Assembly (NCBI GenBank): GCA_019931245.1
Contig: JAINDL010000108.1
Span: forward strand, 1 to 33,173
Direction of reading: 5' to 3'
Length of the DNA: 33,173 nucleotides
From: Bryobacteraceae bacterium CoA2 C42
GTDB taxonomy: Bacteria > Acidobacteriota > Terriglobia > Bryobacterales > Bryobacteraceae
A model generated the notes under the pieces. The model made no database searches. It saw only the letters and a program-made list of their open reading frames with translations, and was not told the DNA's origin. The translations under genes and the position numbers were made by a program. This document shows positions 24,956 through 32,348 of the stretch, piece after piece (positions within the stretch are counted from its first letter, which is position 1; the number at the start of each line of letters is the position of its first letter).

Positions 24956-26006
24956 GCACCCGGTGGGCCTCAGAGTCGCCAATGTACACGATGCCCTTCT
25001 TATCTACGTACACCCCGTGCGGGCGCTTCATTTTACACTCGAGCGGACTCGTCTCGGGCCCGTCGCCGGCCACGCCCGCGCCCGCTACCGTGGCAATCAT
25101 CCCCGACTTGAGATCGATGCGCCGGATCGTATGGCTCTCGGTATCGGCCAGGTACACCCCGCCGTCCCGCGACCAGGCCACGCCCTTGGGCCCGTTCAAC
25201 TTGGCTGTCTTCGCCGGTTCGGGGCCCGGCGCGTAACCCTTCTCGCCCGTGCCGGCCAGGTGCTCCAGCCGCTGCGTCGTCCGGTTGATCCGGAAGACCT
25301 GATTGCCTTCGCGCAGGGCGAGGTACGCGTTGCCCTTGGCGTCAAAGTCGATGGCGCGCGGCCCCCACAGCGGCGTGCCCGCCAGCGGCGCACCGTCCGG
25401 CGTCGGCTTCTTCTCGCCCGTGCCGGCCCAGGTGCGGATCACACCCGTCTTCGTTTCGACAATCCGGATCCGCTGGTTCTGAATATCGCAGATCAACAGG
25501 TCGCCCGCCGGATCAAACTGAATGCTGTGCGGCTGCTGCAGCAGCGCCGCCGTGGCCGGGCCGCCATCGCCGCCGAAGCCCGGCTTGCCGGTGCCCGCCA
25601 CGGTCGAAATGATCCCGGTCTTGGCGTCCACGCGCCGGACAATGTGGTTCTTCATCTCGACGAAAAACATGTGGCCCTGCTTGTCGAAGCGGATCTCGTA
25701 CGGCTCGTTGAGCGAAGCGGCCGTGGCCGGGCCGCCGTCCCCGGAGTAGCCGCGCCGGCCGTTGCCCGCCACGGTAGAAAGTTGGCCCGTTTTCAGGTCC
25801 AGGCGACGGATGACGTGGTTGTCGATCTCGCAGATATAAAGCGCCCCGTCCGGCCCGGTCGTGAGCCCGTAGGGATTGTTGATCTGGTTGGCTGCATAGC
25901 CGGGCTGCCCGTTGCCCGCAATCGTCTCAATCTTCTTTTGCCCCAGGCCCGGGAGGGTTGAACAGAGGGCCAAACAAAGGAGTAAGAGTAGAGATCGCCG
26001 TTTCAT
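24942..26006 (-). CDS. NHL-repeat beta-propeller protein, exported
   Basis: This 354-aa protein has a clear signal peptide (MKRRSLLLLLCLALCSTLPG, ending LGQ). It then has six NHL-type blades, each with a pattern like NNPYGLTTGPDGALYICEID followed by HVIRRLDLKTG and TVAGNG or TVAGTG. Such propellers form a binding platform, and some relatives are lactonases or lyases; no catalytic residues can be assigned here. The start lies inside the end of the GT9 gene (80-bp overlap), the signal peptide being the reason for this choice. It is last in an operon with GT9, the DsbD-alpha-like and TlpA-like genes. Confidence 0.88.
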   Translation of the reverse strand: MKRRSLLLLLCLALCSTLPGLGQKKIETIAGNGQPGYAANQINNPYGLTTGPDGALYICEIDNHVIRRLDLKTGQLSTVAGNGRRGYSGDGGPATAASLNEPYEIRFDKQGHMFFVEMKNHIVRRVDAKTGIISTVAGTGKPGFGGDGGPATAALLQQPHSIQFDPAGDLLICDIQNQRIRIVETKTGVIRTWAGTGEKKPTPDGAPLAGTPLWGPRAIDFDAKGNAYLALREGNQVFRINRTTQRLEHLAGTGEKGYAPGPEPAKTAKLNGPKGVAWSRDGGVYLADTESHTIRRIDLKSGMIATVAGAGVAGDGPETSPLECKMKRPHGVYVDKKGIVYIGDSEAHRVRRLR

Positions 26007-26730
26007 CGTTGACGAGTCTAACATGCGAGGGCCGGGGGGACCACACCGCCGCGTTGTCGTGGCGGAACAGCGCCACCACCGGCACACCGACGGCCGCCGC
26101 CAGGTGGCTGATGCCGCTATCGTTGCCGATGTAGCCGCGGGCGCCGGCCAGCCAGCGCGCCAGGTCGTACAGGTCGTCAAACCGGGTGGCCTCTTCGAGC
26201 GGTTCCTCCGGCCCGGCGGTCCATTCGACGGGCCAGGGCAGCGCCGCGGCGAGCTCTCGGAAGCGGGCCAGCGGCCAGTTCTTCCGCGCCGAACCCGAGA
26301 AGGGATGGATGACGATGGCGTTGCGCCGCGCCACTTCGCCCACGGGGATGCGCGGCGTCAACCCGGCCGCCGCGCCCACCTGCGCCGCGTAGAAGTCGAC
26401 GGCGTGCCCGCCCGTATCCCGGGGCAGCGGCGCGTGGAAGGTGAAGGGCAGCCCGCGCACCGCCGCGCGGAACTCCGCGTGGTTGGTGCCGTACCAGGAG
26501 ATGATCCGGTCAAACTCCGCAAGGCGCTCCATGGTCCGCGGCGGCGTCTGAATCCCCACCAGGTCAAGACCGGTCGCCGTGATCGAATCGACGCGGTCGG
26601 CAAAACGAAGGAGAGGCTGATTGACGAAACGAACCCAAACTTCGGTGTACTCGCTCCGCAGATGTTCGAGCGCGGGCAGGCTGACAATACAATCCCCGAT
26701 GGCGCCGGGCCGGATGAGCAGCGTCTTCAA
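25927..26730 (-). CDS. Glycosyltransferase family 9 (heptosyltransferase-like)
   Basis: This 267-aa protein from TTG 26730 begins LKTLLIRPGAIGDCIVSLPA, the typical GT9 N-terminus with its GD motif. The C-terminal half has HPFSGSARKNWPLARF and GYIGNDSGISHLAAAVGVPVV, the nucleotide-sugar binding part. GT9 enzymes add heptose or related sugars to LPS core in the cytoplasm. It is shorter than classical WaaC/WaaF (about 320-350 aa), so the acceptor may differ. The TTG start overlaps the upstream stop codon as TTGA; an in-frame ATG at 26778 would add 16 atypical residues and is rejected. It overlaps the NHL gene by 80 bp. Confidence 0.85.
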   Translation of the reverse strand: MKTLLIRPGAIGDCIVSLPALEHLRSEYTEVWVRFVNQPLLRFADRVDSITATGLDLVGIQTPPRTMERLAEFDRIISWYGTNHAEFRAAVRGLPFTFHAPLPRDTGGHAVDFYAAQVGAAAGLTPRIPVGEVARRNAIVIHPFSGSARKNWPLARFRELAAALPWPVEWTAGPEEPLEEATRFDDLYDLARWLAGARGYIGNDSGISHLAAAVGVPVVALFRHDNAAVWSPRPSHVRLVNDETAISTLTPLFGPLFNPPGPGAKED

Positions 26731-27203
26731 CGGAGGTCGATCGGAATCCGGACGTCCACCGTCTTCGGTGGAAAACACATGGTCTCCGAGCAGGCCTGGT
26801 AGCGCAGCTTGCCGCCGGCCATGGCGAGGCCGCCGGGCGTACCCGGCCTCGCCTTCAGGGTCACCGCGATCGTGAAAGCGCCGGTGTAGACGTTTAACGG
26901 CTGCTCGGAGAAGGAGTACTTCTCGTTCTTACCGGCCGGATAGTCCACCTTCACCACGTCGAAGCCGCCTTTGTCGATGGTCAGCTTCAGCGGAATCAGC
27001 AGCTCATCGTTGGGCTTGTTGGTGTTGCAGTGGAGCCCCTCTTTGAGCTGGACGTTCACCTTCACGACAAACGGCTCGGCCTTTTTTCCGGTAACCGGCG
27101 GGGCCGATACGGTCAACAGTTCGGTCTGCGCGCAGAGCGCAAGCGGCAGCAGAAACGCCAGTCTACTTAGCCGCGCCGAGAAGCTGTTCCAAATCTTTGA
27201 CAT
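26727..27203 (-). CDS. DsbD alpha-type (N-terminal) thiol domain protein, stand-alone
   Basis: This 158-aa exported protein has a signal region (ARLSRLAFLLPLALCAQ) and then a single immunoglobulin-like domain. The C-terminal motif LRYQACSETMCFPP, with Cys138 and Cys143, corresponds to the redox-active cysteine pair region of the DsbD N-terminal domain (YQGC...CYPP in E. coli). In DsbD this domain passes electrons from the membrane part to periplasmic thiol proteins; here no membrane domain is fused. Its start lies 41 bp inside the TlpA-like gene, pointing to joint expression with a thioredoxin-like partner. An additional Cys lies at about 59 (LHCNTN). Confidence 0.8.
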   Translation of the reverse strand: MSKIWNSFSARLSRLAFLLPLALCAQTELLTVSAPPVTGKKAEPFVVKVNVQLKEGLHCNTNKPNDELLIPLKLTIDKGGFDVVKVDYPAGKNEKYSFSEQPLNVYTGAFTIAVTLKARPGTPGGLAMAGGKLRYQACSETMCFPPKTVDVRIPIDLR

Positions 27204-27687
27204 AGTCTCCCTTGCTGACCAAACCGATGTGGACGGCCGCAATGCGTCCTTCGCGGTCGATGAGGAACGTGCTCGGCAGCGAGTCCACGCCCCCGTACTT
27301 CATAGCGGTCTGCTCATCCCCGATCACCATGCGGTAGTTGATGCCGGTCCGCGCCATGTGCGGCTTGACGACCGACCAGCCATCGTCGTCCATCGAAACG
27401 CCGACCACGGCGAAGCCGCGGTCCCGGTAGGTTTTTTCGAAGTCGATGAACCAGGGGATCTCGATCTTGCAGGGGCCGCACCAGGTGGCCCAGAAGTTGA
27501 GCAGCACCACTTTGCCCTTGTAGTCGGCCAGATTGAGCGGCTTCCCATCGGCGTCCTTCAGGGTGATGGGCGGAGCGATTTTCCGCGTGCTGACGGGCTT
27601 CACCGCCGCGCGCACCGTCTCCGGACTGCTTCCGCAGCCGGTCAACAACACCAACAGGGCGGCACTGAGAAAGATAGACCGATACAA
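27163..27687 (-). CDS. TlpA/ResA-like thioredoxin-fold lipoprotein
   Basis: This 174-aa protein has a lipoprotein signal with lipobox LLTGC (Cys18) and a thioredoxin fold with active site WCGPC (Cys70, Cys73), preceded by KVVLLNFWAT. Later motifs YGGVDSLPSTFLIDREG contain the cis-Pro. TlpA/ResA proteins reduce disulfides of exported proteins such as cytochrome c apoproteins and peroxidases, anchored at the membrane facing the periplasm. It is the first gene of a four-gene overlapping operon. A perfect TATAAT lies 21 bases upstream of the ATG, and AGGAG about 14 bases upstream. Confidence 0.93.
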   Translation of the reverse strand: MYRSIFLSAALLVLLTGCGSSPETVRAAVKPVSTRKIAPPITLKDADGKPLNLADYKGKVVLLNFWATWCGPCKIEIPWFIDFEKTYRDRGFAVVGVSMDDDGWSVVKPHMARTGINYRMVIGDEQTAMKYGGVDSLPSTFLIDREGRIAAVHIGLVSKGDYVKDLEQLLGAAK

Positions 27688-27708
27688 GAGGGAATGCTCC
27701 TAGCTTTA

Positions 27709-27736
27709 ATTATATAGACAACGGCCGGTGGCCCAA
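27709..27736 (-). promoter_or_regulatory. Promoter for the TlpA-DsbD alpha-GT9-NHL operon
   Basis: On the minus strand TTGGGC (27736-27731), a 16-base spacer and a perfect TATAAT (27714-27709) precede the TlpA-like gene ATG at 27687 by 21 bases. The element overlaps the last codons of the upstream HELFH gene. The AT-rich patch TATATAATTAAA stands out in the GC-rich surroundings. Confidence 0.6.
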
Positions 27737-28228
27737 GGTTGCTTGAAACCACGCCCGCCGCCGCGCGAGCCAGCGGGGCGCGAGGGTGCATTGCGCGGGG
27801 CTGGCCCAGAGCGCGGCGGCCGAGTCGCAGAAGGCTTCGCAGGCGTACTCGCGCCAGCGGCGGGTGCGGTCGCGGCGGTCGGCCTCCGACAGCGCGGCCT
27901 TGCGCCACTCGGCGGACCAGCCGGCTTCGCCGCGGGAGCGTTCGGCCCGCAGCAGCGCTTCCCAGGAGCGGCGCGGGGGGTTGCCCAGCCGCCACCAGAC
28001 AAAGTGGAAGAGTTCGTGAACCGTGACGCGCCGCAGTTCCCTGCCCCGCAGGTGCCGGGCGAGCACAACGCGGCGCTCACGCAGGAACGCGGCGGCGTCC
28101 ATCTCGACGCCCCGCACAGAAAGGCGGTCCGTGAAGGAGAAGGCGATGGGCGCCCCGGCCAGCGGCGGCAGCCGGCTACTCGATAACCAGGGGGCCGAAG
28201 ACCGGGGTTCCCATATCGAGTTCGTCAT
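27710..28228 (-). CDS. Small putative zinc metallopeptidase (HELFH motif)
   Basis: This is an up to 172-aa protein with an HEXXH motif (VTVHELFHFVWW) and, about 55 residues later, YACEAFCDSAAALW, where the Glu could be the third zinc ligand. This is the gluzincin-like pattern. I do not recognise a named family. The start is uncertain: the ATG at 28228 overlaps the SASA gene by 53 bp, and a later ATG at 28102 would remove 42 residues (APIAFSFTDRLSV reads as structured). No signal peptide is clear, so it may be cytoplasmic. It is possibly co-transcribed with the esterase upstream. Confidence 0.65.
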   Translation of the reverse strand: MTNSIWEPRSSAPWLSSSRLPPLAGAPIAFSFTDRLSVRGVEMDAAAFLRERRVVLARHLRGRELRRVTVHELFHFVWWRLGNPPRRSWEALLRAERSRGEAGWSAEWRKAALSEADRRDRTRRWREYACEAFCDSAAALWASPAQCTLAPRWLARRRAWFQATLGHRPLSI

Positions 28229-29636
28229 TGAGATTCACGTAAGGGTCCCGGCCGAGGCCATACCGGACGGTAGCCCCCGCCGGCAGCGGGGCCGGGCCAA
28301 TGTGGAGGAGCACGGCGTTGCCATCGGCCGGGTCGATCTGCTGATGGAAGGCGACCGGCAGCGGCTTGCCCGCCGCGTCGCAAATCACAAAACCGTTCAG
28401 CCGCCCCGTGGTCACCAGTTTGCCGTTCACTTCGGCGAACAGGATGCGGACCACGTTGCCGTCGCGCTTGGCCCCGGCCGGGCGCGGACCGCGCTTGTAG
28501 GGCTGATACTTGGCCACCTCCGGGTACAGATCGTGCGTCACCATGTCGGCGAGGCGGCGCCCGAGCCGCTTGAGATCGGGCGTGCTGACGTGGATGCCGT
28601 CATCAAGCGTGAGATCGACGGCCGGGACCATGCCGATGCGGGGAATGCGGCTTTCGAGCTTCCGCTCAGCCTCCTGCACCTGGTTCCATTCGTCGGCGTT
28701 GGTGTAGTTCACGTGACGCCCGATCTGCACGTAGTAGAAGGGCAGATCCGGCTGCGCGAAATCCTGCCGGAAGGCGGCGATGAGCTTCTCCATCTTGGCG
28801 CTGTACTCGGGGGCGGCCTTGGGGCTGGCGTCGGACTCGCCCTGATACCAGAGCAGGCCTTTCACGCGGCCGCCGGCGGCGATGACGCGGCGGAGCGTGG
28901 CGCCGTAGAGCGAGTCGCCCTGCTTGTCTTTGAGATCGGGGCTCCACTGGTCCATGCTCGTGCCGCCGTGGGCGCAAGGGAGGAGGCCGATGGGGATGCC
29001 GGTGCGCAGCAGAATCTGTTTGGCGAAGGGGAGGCCGAGGCCGGCGCCTTTCTTGCGCTTGGCGATGTACTCTTCAAGCGCCGGGCCGGTCAGCTTCGCC
29101 ACCTGGCCTTCGGCGTTCTTGCGCCAGTGGACGCGGTCGGCGGCGTCGACCAGACGGTGCAGCGGCTCGACGGCCTGGCCCCAGACGTCGGTCTGGTCGA
29201 AGCTGCGGATCCGTTCGTCGGGGGCTTCGAGATCGACGAGATTACCGACGCCTTCCATGTTCGACTGGCCGGCGAGCACCCACAGGTCGCCAACGTAGAT
29301 ATCCTTGATCACTTCGGGCGTTCCGGCCACAATCCGGACTTCGAGCGAGTACGGGCCGCCCTGCGGCACGCCCTGCAACAGGCCCTCCCACTTGTTGGCC
29401 TTGACGCGTTCGAGCGCCTTCCAGTCGAAGCCGGCAAGGGGCGTGTTGCCGCTGAGAATGCGGGCTTCGACGACCTTGTTGGCGGCGCGGAGGGCGGTGC
29501 CGGCCAGCTTGATCGTCGCGCGGCCATCGGCGTCCCGCTGGAGCACCTGGCCCGGAGCGGGAGCGAGCGAAATCTTGAGTTCCTGCGCAAACAGCGCGGA
29601 AGCGAGCAGACAGAGGGGGCCGAGCCGGGCGATCAT
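28176..29636 (-). CDS. Sialate O-acetylesterase (SASA-family SGNH esterase), exported
   Basis: This 486-aa protein has a signal peptide (MIARLGPLCLLASALFAQ) and a SASA/DUF303 core. The catalytic Ser125 is in VLAGQSNMEG, and the Asp/His pair is in LTLDDGIHVS. Other family words are CAHGGTSMDQWSP and LLWYQGESDA. Such enzymes take acetyl groups from sialic acid or plant polysaccharides such as xylan. With the TonB-dependent receptor and isomerase-like protein this fits polysaccharide breakdown. It is divergent from the isomerase-like gene, 48 bp apart, and overlaps the HELFH gene downstream. Confidence 0.9.
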   Translation of the reverse strand: MIARLGPLCLLASALFAQELKISLAPAPGQVLQRDADGRATIKLAGTALRAANKVVEARILSGNTPLAGFDWKALERVKANKWEGLLQGVPQGGPYSLEVRIVAGTPEVIKDIYVGDLWVLAGQSNMEGVGNLVDLEAPDERIRSFDQTDVWGQAVEPLHRLVDAADRVHWRKNAEGQVAKLTGPALEEYIAKRKKGAGLGLPFAKQILLRTGIPIGLLPCAHGGTSMDQWSPDLKDKQGDSLYGATLRRVIAAGGRVKGLLWYQGESDASPKAAPEYSAKMEKLIAAFRQDFAQPDLPFYYVQIGRHVNYTNADEWNQVQEAERKLESRIPRIGMVPAVDLTLDDGIHVSTPDLKRLGRRLADMVTHDLYPEVAKYQPYKRGPRPAGAKRDGNVVRILFAEVNGKLVTTGRLNGFVICDAAGKPLPVAFHQQIDPADGNAVLLHIGPAPLPAGATVRYGLGRDPYVNLNDELDMGTPVFGPLVIE

Positions 29637-29684
29637 TTTCCCGAGTTTATCATCCCGCCCCCCGTGTTAGATTTGATCCTACCG

Positions 29685-30761
29685 ATGACTCGCCGCCAAC
29701 TTCTGGCCCTTGGGGGCACCGCGATGGCCGCCGCGGCCGCGCTGCCCGGCATGATTCCCCTGGGCATCAACACCTACTGTCTGCGTTCGCTGCGCTGGAC
29801 CGACGCGCAACTGCTCGACTACTGCGCCCAGTTACAACTCGACGCGATTTTTCTGCAGGATTCGGCCGACCCGGGCCGCTACGATTCTGCTCACTGGGCC
29901 TGGGTCAGGGGCCGGGCCAAGGAGTTGGGGCTGCATCTTGAGACCGGCGGCGGGGTGATTCTGCCGCGCACCCCGGCCGGGATCCCGGACGAAATCACGA
30001 AGCTGCGGCGAGAAATCGAGCGGGCGCGCGCCATGGGCTCGCCGCTCGTGCGGGCGCTGCTGGCGAGCGACCGGGCCCACCTGCCGCCCGGCTCGATTGC
30101 GCAGCATACCGAGACGGCGCTCGCGATCTTCCGGGCGGTACGGACGGAGCTGCTCGACGCCGGCATGAAGATTGGCCTCGAGTACCACAAGGATCTGCAG
30201 GCCTGGGAGATGCAGCGGCTGCTCGAGGCCGCCGGGCGGGAGACGGTGGGCTGCTATCTCGATACGGGCAACCCGGTGTTTGTGATGGAGGACCCGCTGC
30301 ACGCGGTGGAGGTGCTGGCGCCCTACGCGATCACGGTGCATCTGCGGGACTCGGTGGTTTATGAGCATCCGCGCGGCATCGCCGTGCAGTGGGTGCCGCT
30401 GGGCGAAGGCAACGTGGATTTTCCGAAGATCGTGGCCACGGTGCGGGCGCGGGCGACGGGGGTCCACCTGTTTGTGAAGCCCATCACGGGCCGGCCGCCC
30501 GAGGTGTTGCCAATTTACGACCCGGCTTACTGGGAGCGCTTCCCGGAGGCCCGGGCGCGGGACTTTGTGCGCTTCCTGGCGCTGGCCAAGCGCGGCGGGC
30601 CGTACGAGGGGCACGTGGTGACCGAGGACCTTTATGGCAAGCCGGTGGCGCCGCAGTTTTTGAGCGCGGTGCAGTATCAGCAGCGCGACCATGTCGAGCG
30701 CGGGGTGGCTTACGCGCGGAAGACGCTCGGGCTGGGGATCCGTCACCGGGCGTCGAAGTAG
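29685..30761 (+). CDS. Sugar phosphate isomerase/epimerase-like TIM-barrel protein, exported
   Basis: This 358-aa protein starts MTRRQLLALGGTAMAAAAALP, a Tat-like signal. The body is a xylose-isomerase-like TIM barrel with metal-ligand words GLEYHKD, GCYLDTGNP, TVHLRDSV and VPLGEGNVDF. These proteins isomerise or epimerise sugars, and exported versions are frequent in Acidobacteria and Planctomycetes. The reading frame is open far upstream, but the protein-like part starts at this ATG. A TTAGAT -10-like element lies 12 bases upstream and there is no SD. Its 3' end overlaps the convergent gene by 19 bp. The exact substrate is unknown. Confidence 0.88.
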   Translation: MTRRQLLALGGTAMAAAAALPGMIPLGINTYCLRSLRWTDAQLLDYCAQLQLDAIFLQDSADPGRYDSAHWAWVRGRAKELGLHLETGGGVILPRTPAGIPDEITKLRREIERARAMGSPLVRALLASDRAHLPPGSIAQHTETALAIFRAVRTELLDAGMKIGLEYHKDLQAWEMQRLLEAAGRETVGCYLDTGNPVFVMEDPLHAVEVLAPYAITVHLRDSVVYEHPRGIAVQWVPLGEGNVDFPKIVATVRARATGVHLFVKPITGRPPEVLPIYDPAYWERFPEARARDFVRFLALAKRGGPYEGHVVTEDLYGKPVAPQFLSAVQYQQRDHVERGVAYARKTLGLGIRHRASK

Positions 30762-32317
30762 GCGTAGTAGCGGGCCAGGAAGTGGGCGGCGGCGTTGGCG
30801 GGGGGCGGGATGTAGTCGCCGAAGTGTTCGTTGTCGCCGAGGGAGTGGCGCAGGTCGCGCCAGAGCGCCGTCCAATCGAGCCGGCCGCCGTGGCGCAGCA
30901 GGTGGGCGTTCATCGCGCGGAGAAAGGGGTCGTTGACGTCCTTGGTGCCGATGCCGCGGGTGGCGACGATGTGGGCGCGGGGGGCGGCGGCGACCACTTC
31001 GGCCAGCGCCTGCGTGCCGTGGCAACTGCCGAGGAAGACCACTTGCGCGGAGCGGGGGATGAGCGGGAGGGTGGCCGCGAGGTGATAGTCGTGACCGCGG
31101 TGGACGAGGATCTCGGGCGGGCGCGGCAGCAGGGCTTCGACCCGCTGCTGCCGGCCGGCGGCCTCCGGCGCCTGCTCCGGCGACTTGACACTGTCAAGCG
31201 GGATATTGGCGAGCAGCAGAATCCCTTTGGCGCGGAGGCGCACGACGCCATCGGCTTCCTGCCACTGCCAGGCCGGGTCGCCGGCGTAGGCGGCCCGGAA
31301 GCTGGCGAAGGACTCGACACCGTCGTCGTCGTTCGGGAAGACGAACCGCTCGATGATCTCGGCGCCGAGCCGGAGTTGGGCCGGGGGCGGGGGGCCGAGC
31401 AGGAGGCGGGCGAAGGGGGAGTTGCCGAGGGGGGGGCGGTAGGCGGTGGCGCCGAGGATGACAGCGGCGTCGAGGGCGTCGGGCAGGGTGGTGAGGTTCT
31501 GCAGGGCGCGGTCGAGCAGCGGCTTGCGGTTGAAGGGGGCGAAGCGGTCGAGTTCTGCGGCCAGGGCCAGGACGCGGCGCAGGATGGGCGCGGGCAGCGC
31601 GTCGGCCTCGGGCTTGGCGAGCAGCGCCGGGAGGACGGCGAGTTCGTCTTCGCCGGCGGCGAGCGAAGCCAGTGTGAGGCGCTGGGGGCCGTCGAGGGCA
31701 GCGAGGGGCGCGAGGCCGGACTGGTGCAGCAGGCGGAAGAATTCGGCGGCTTCCGGGGCCAGGGCGCGGCGCCAGTAGGGAGAGGGGTCGGCGCGGTAGG
31801 CGTCGAGCAGGGCGGGCAGCACCGGTTCGCGGAAGGGTACCTGCTTCAGCGCAAACGGAGCCGTGACGGGGTTGCGATGTTCGACGAGGGCGGCTAGTTC
31901 CGGCAGCCGGGCGGCGAGCGTGGCGGCTTCGGCGGGGGCTTCGGCGATGGCGGCGCCGAGCACCGCGCGGCCGTAGGGAAAGCGGAGGCAGGTGGCGGCT
32001 TCGCGCAGGGCGGCTTCGGGCTGGCGGCGGGCGGCGGCTTCGAGGAGCGCCTGGCCTGGGGCGGGGGGCAGGGCGTAGGCCTGTTCGAGGGCGAGGGTGA
32101 AGGGCAGGTCGGCGAGCCACTCGCGGTCGAGGACGGCGCCGATGCGGCGGTGGGCGGCGCGGGGGTCCTTCGAGGCGAGGGCGAAGAAGGCCTCCCGTTG
32201 CACGCGTTCGCGCCAGGGGCCGGCGGCGAGTTCCGGGGCGCGGTCGAACGCCGCCTCGGGCTGGACGGCGGCCAGACGCAGGAGCGTGTCGAGAAGAGCG
32301 GCGGCGAACAGACCCAT
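30743..32317 (-). CDS. Unassigned protein: helical repeats plus caspase-like C-terminal region
   Basis: This 524-aa protein has no family I can name with certainty. Residues 1 to about 290 are Ala/Leu-rich helices, which could be HEAT-like repeats (PEAALREAATCLRFPYGRAV and similar). The C-terminal region shows a beta strand ending in ILVHRGHDYHL (His409) and, 23 residues later, VVFLGSCHG (Cys432). This order of strand-His then strand-Cys resembles the catalytic dyad of clan CD (caspase-like) peptidases. No signal peptide is clear. The gene is convergent with the isomerase-like gene (19-bp overlap) and divergent from ppk2, so it is probably a single-gene unit. Confidence 0.75.
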   Translation of the reverse strand: MGLFAAALLDTLLRLAAVQPEAAFDRAPELAAGPWRERVQREAFFALASKDPRAAHRRIGAVLDREWLADLPFTLALEQAYALPPAPGQALLEAAARRQPEAALREAATCLRFPYGRAVLGAAIAEAPAEAATLAARLPELAALVEHRNPVTAPFALKQVPFREPVLPALLDAYRADPSPYWRRALAPEAAEFFRLLHQSGLAPLAALDGPQRLTLASLAAGEDELAVLPALLAKPEADALPAPILRRVLALAAELDRFAPFNRKPLLDRALQNLTTLPDALDAAVILGATAYRPPLGNSPFARLLLGPPPPAQLRLGAEIIERFVFPNDDDGVESFASFRAAYAGDPAWQWQEADGVVRLRAKGILLLANIPLDSVKSPEQAPEAAGRQQRVEALLPRPPEILVHRGHDYHLAATLPLIPRSAQVVFLGSCHGTQALAEVVAAAPRAHIVATRGIGTKDVNDPFLRAMNAHLLRHGGRLDWTALWRDLRHSLGDNEHFGDYIPPPANAAAHFLARYYAYFDAR

Positions 32318-32330
32318 AGCCTACTTTGAG

Positions 32331-32338
32331 TGTAATAT
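32331..32338 (+). promoter_or_regulatory. -10-like element of ppk2
   Basis: TGTAATAT contains TGTAAT and TAATAT, ending 10-12 bases before the ATG at 32349. No convincing -35 and no SD are visible. The AT-rich patch is distinct from its GC-rich flanks. Confidence 0.35.
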
Positions 32339-32348
32339 TGTGCCTGCG

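Noticed and set aside
28023-29684. The upstream part of the long plus-strand frame that ends with the isomerase-like gene
   Set aside because: Only the part from 29685 has protein-like sequence with a Tat-like signal; the upstream part lies opposite the SASA esterase and HELFH genes.
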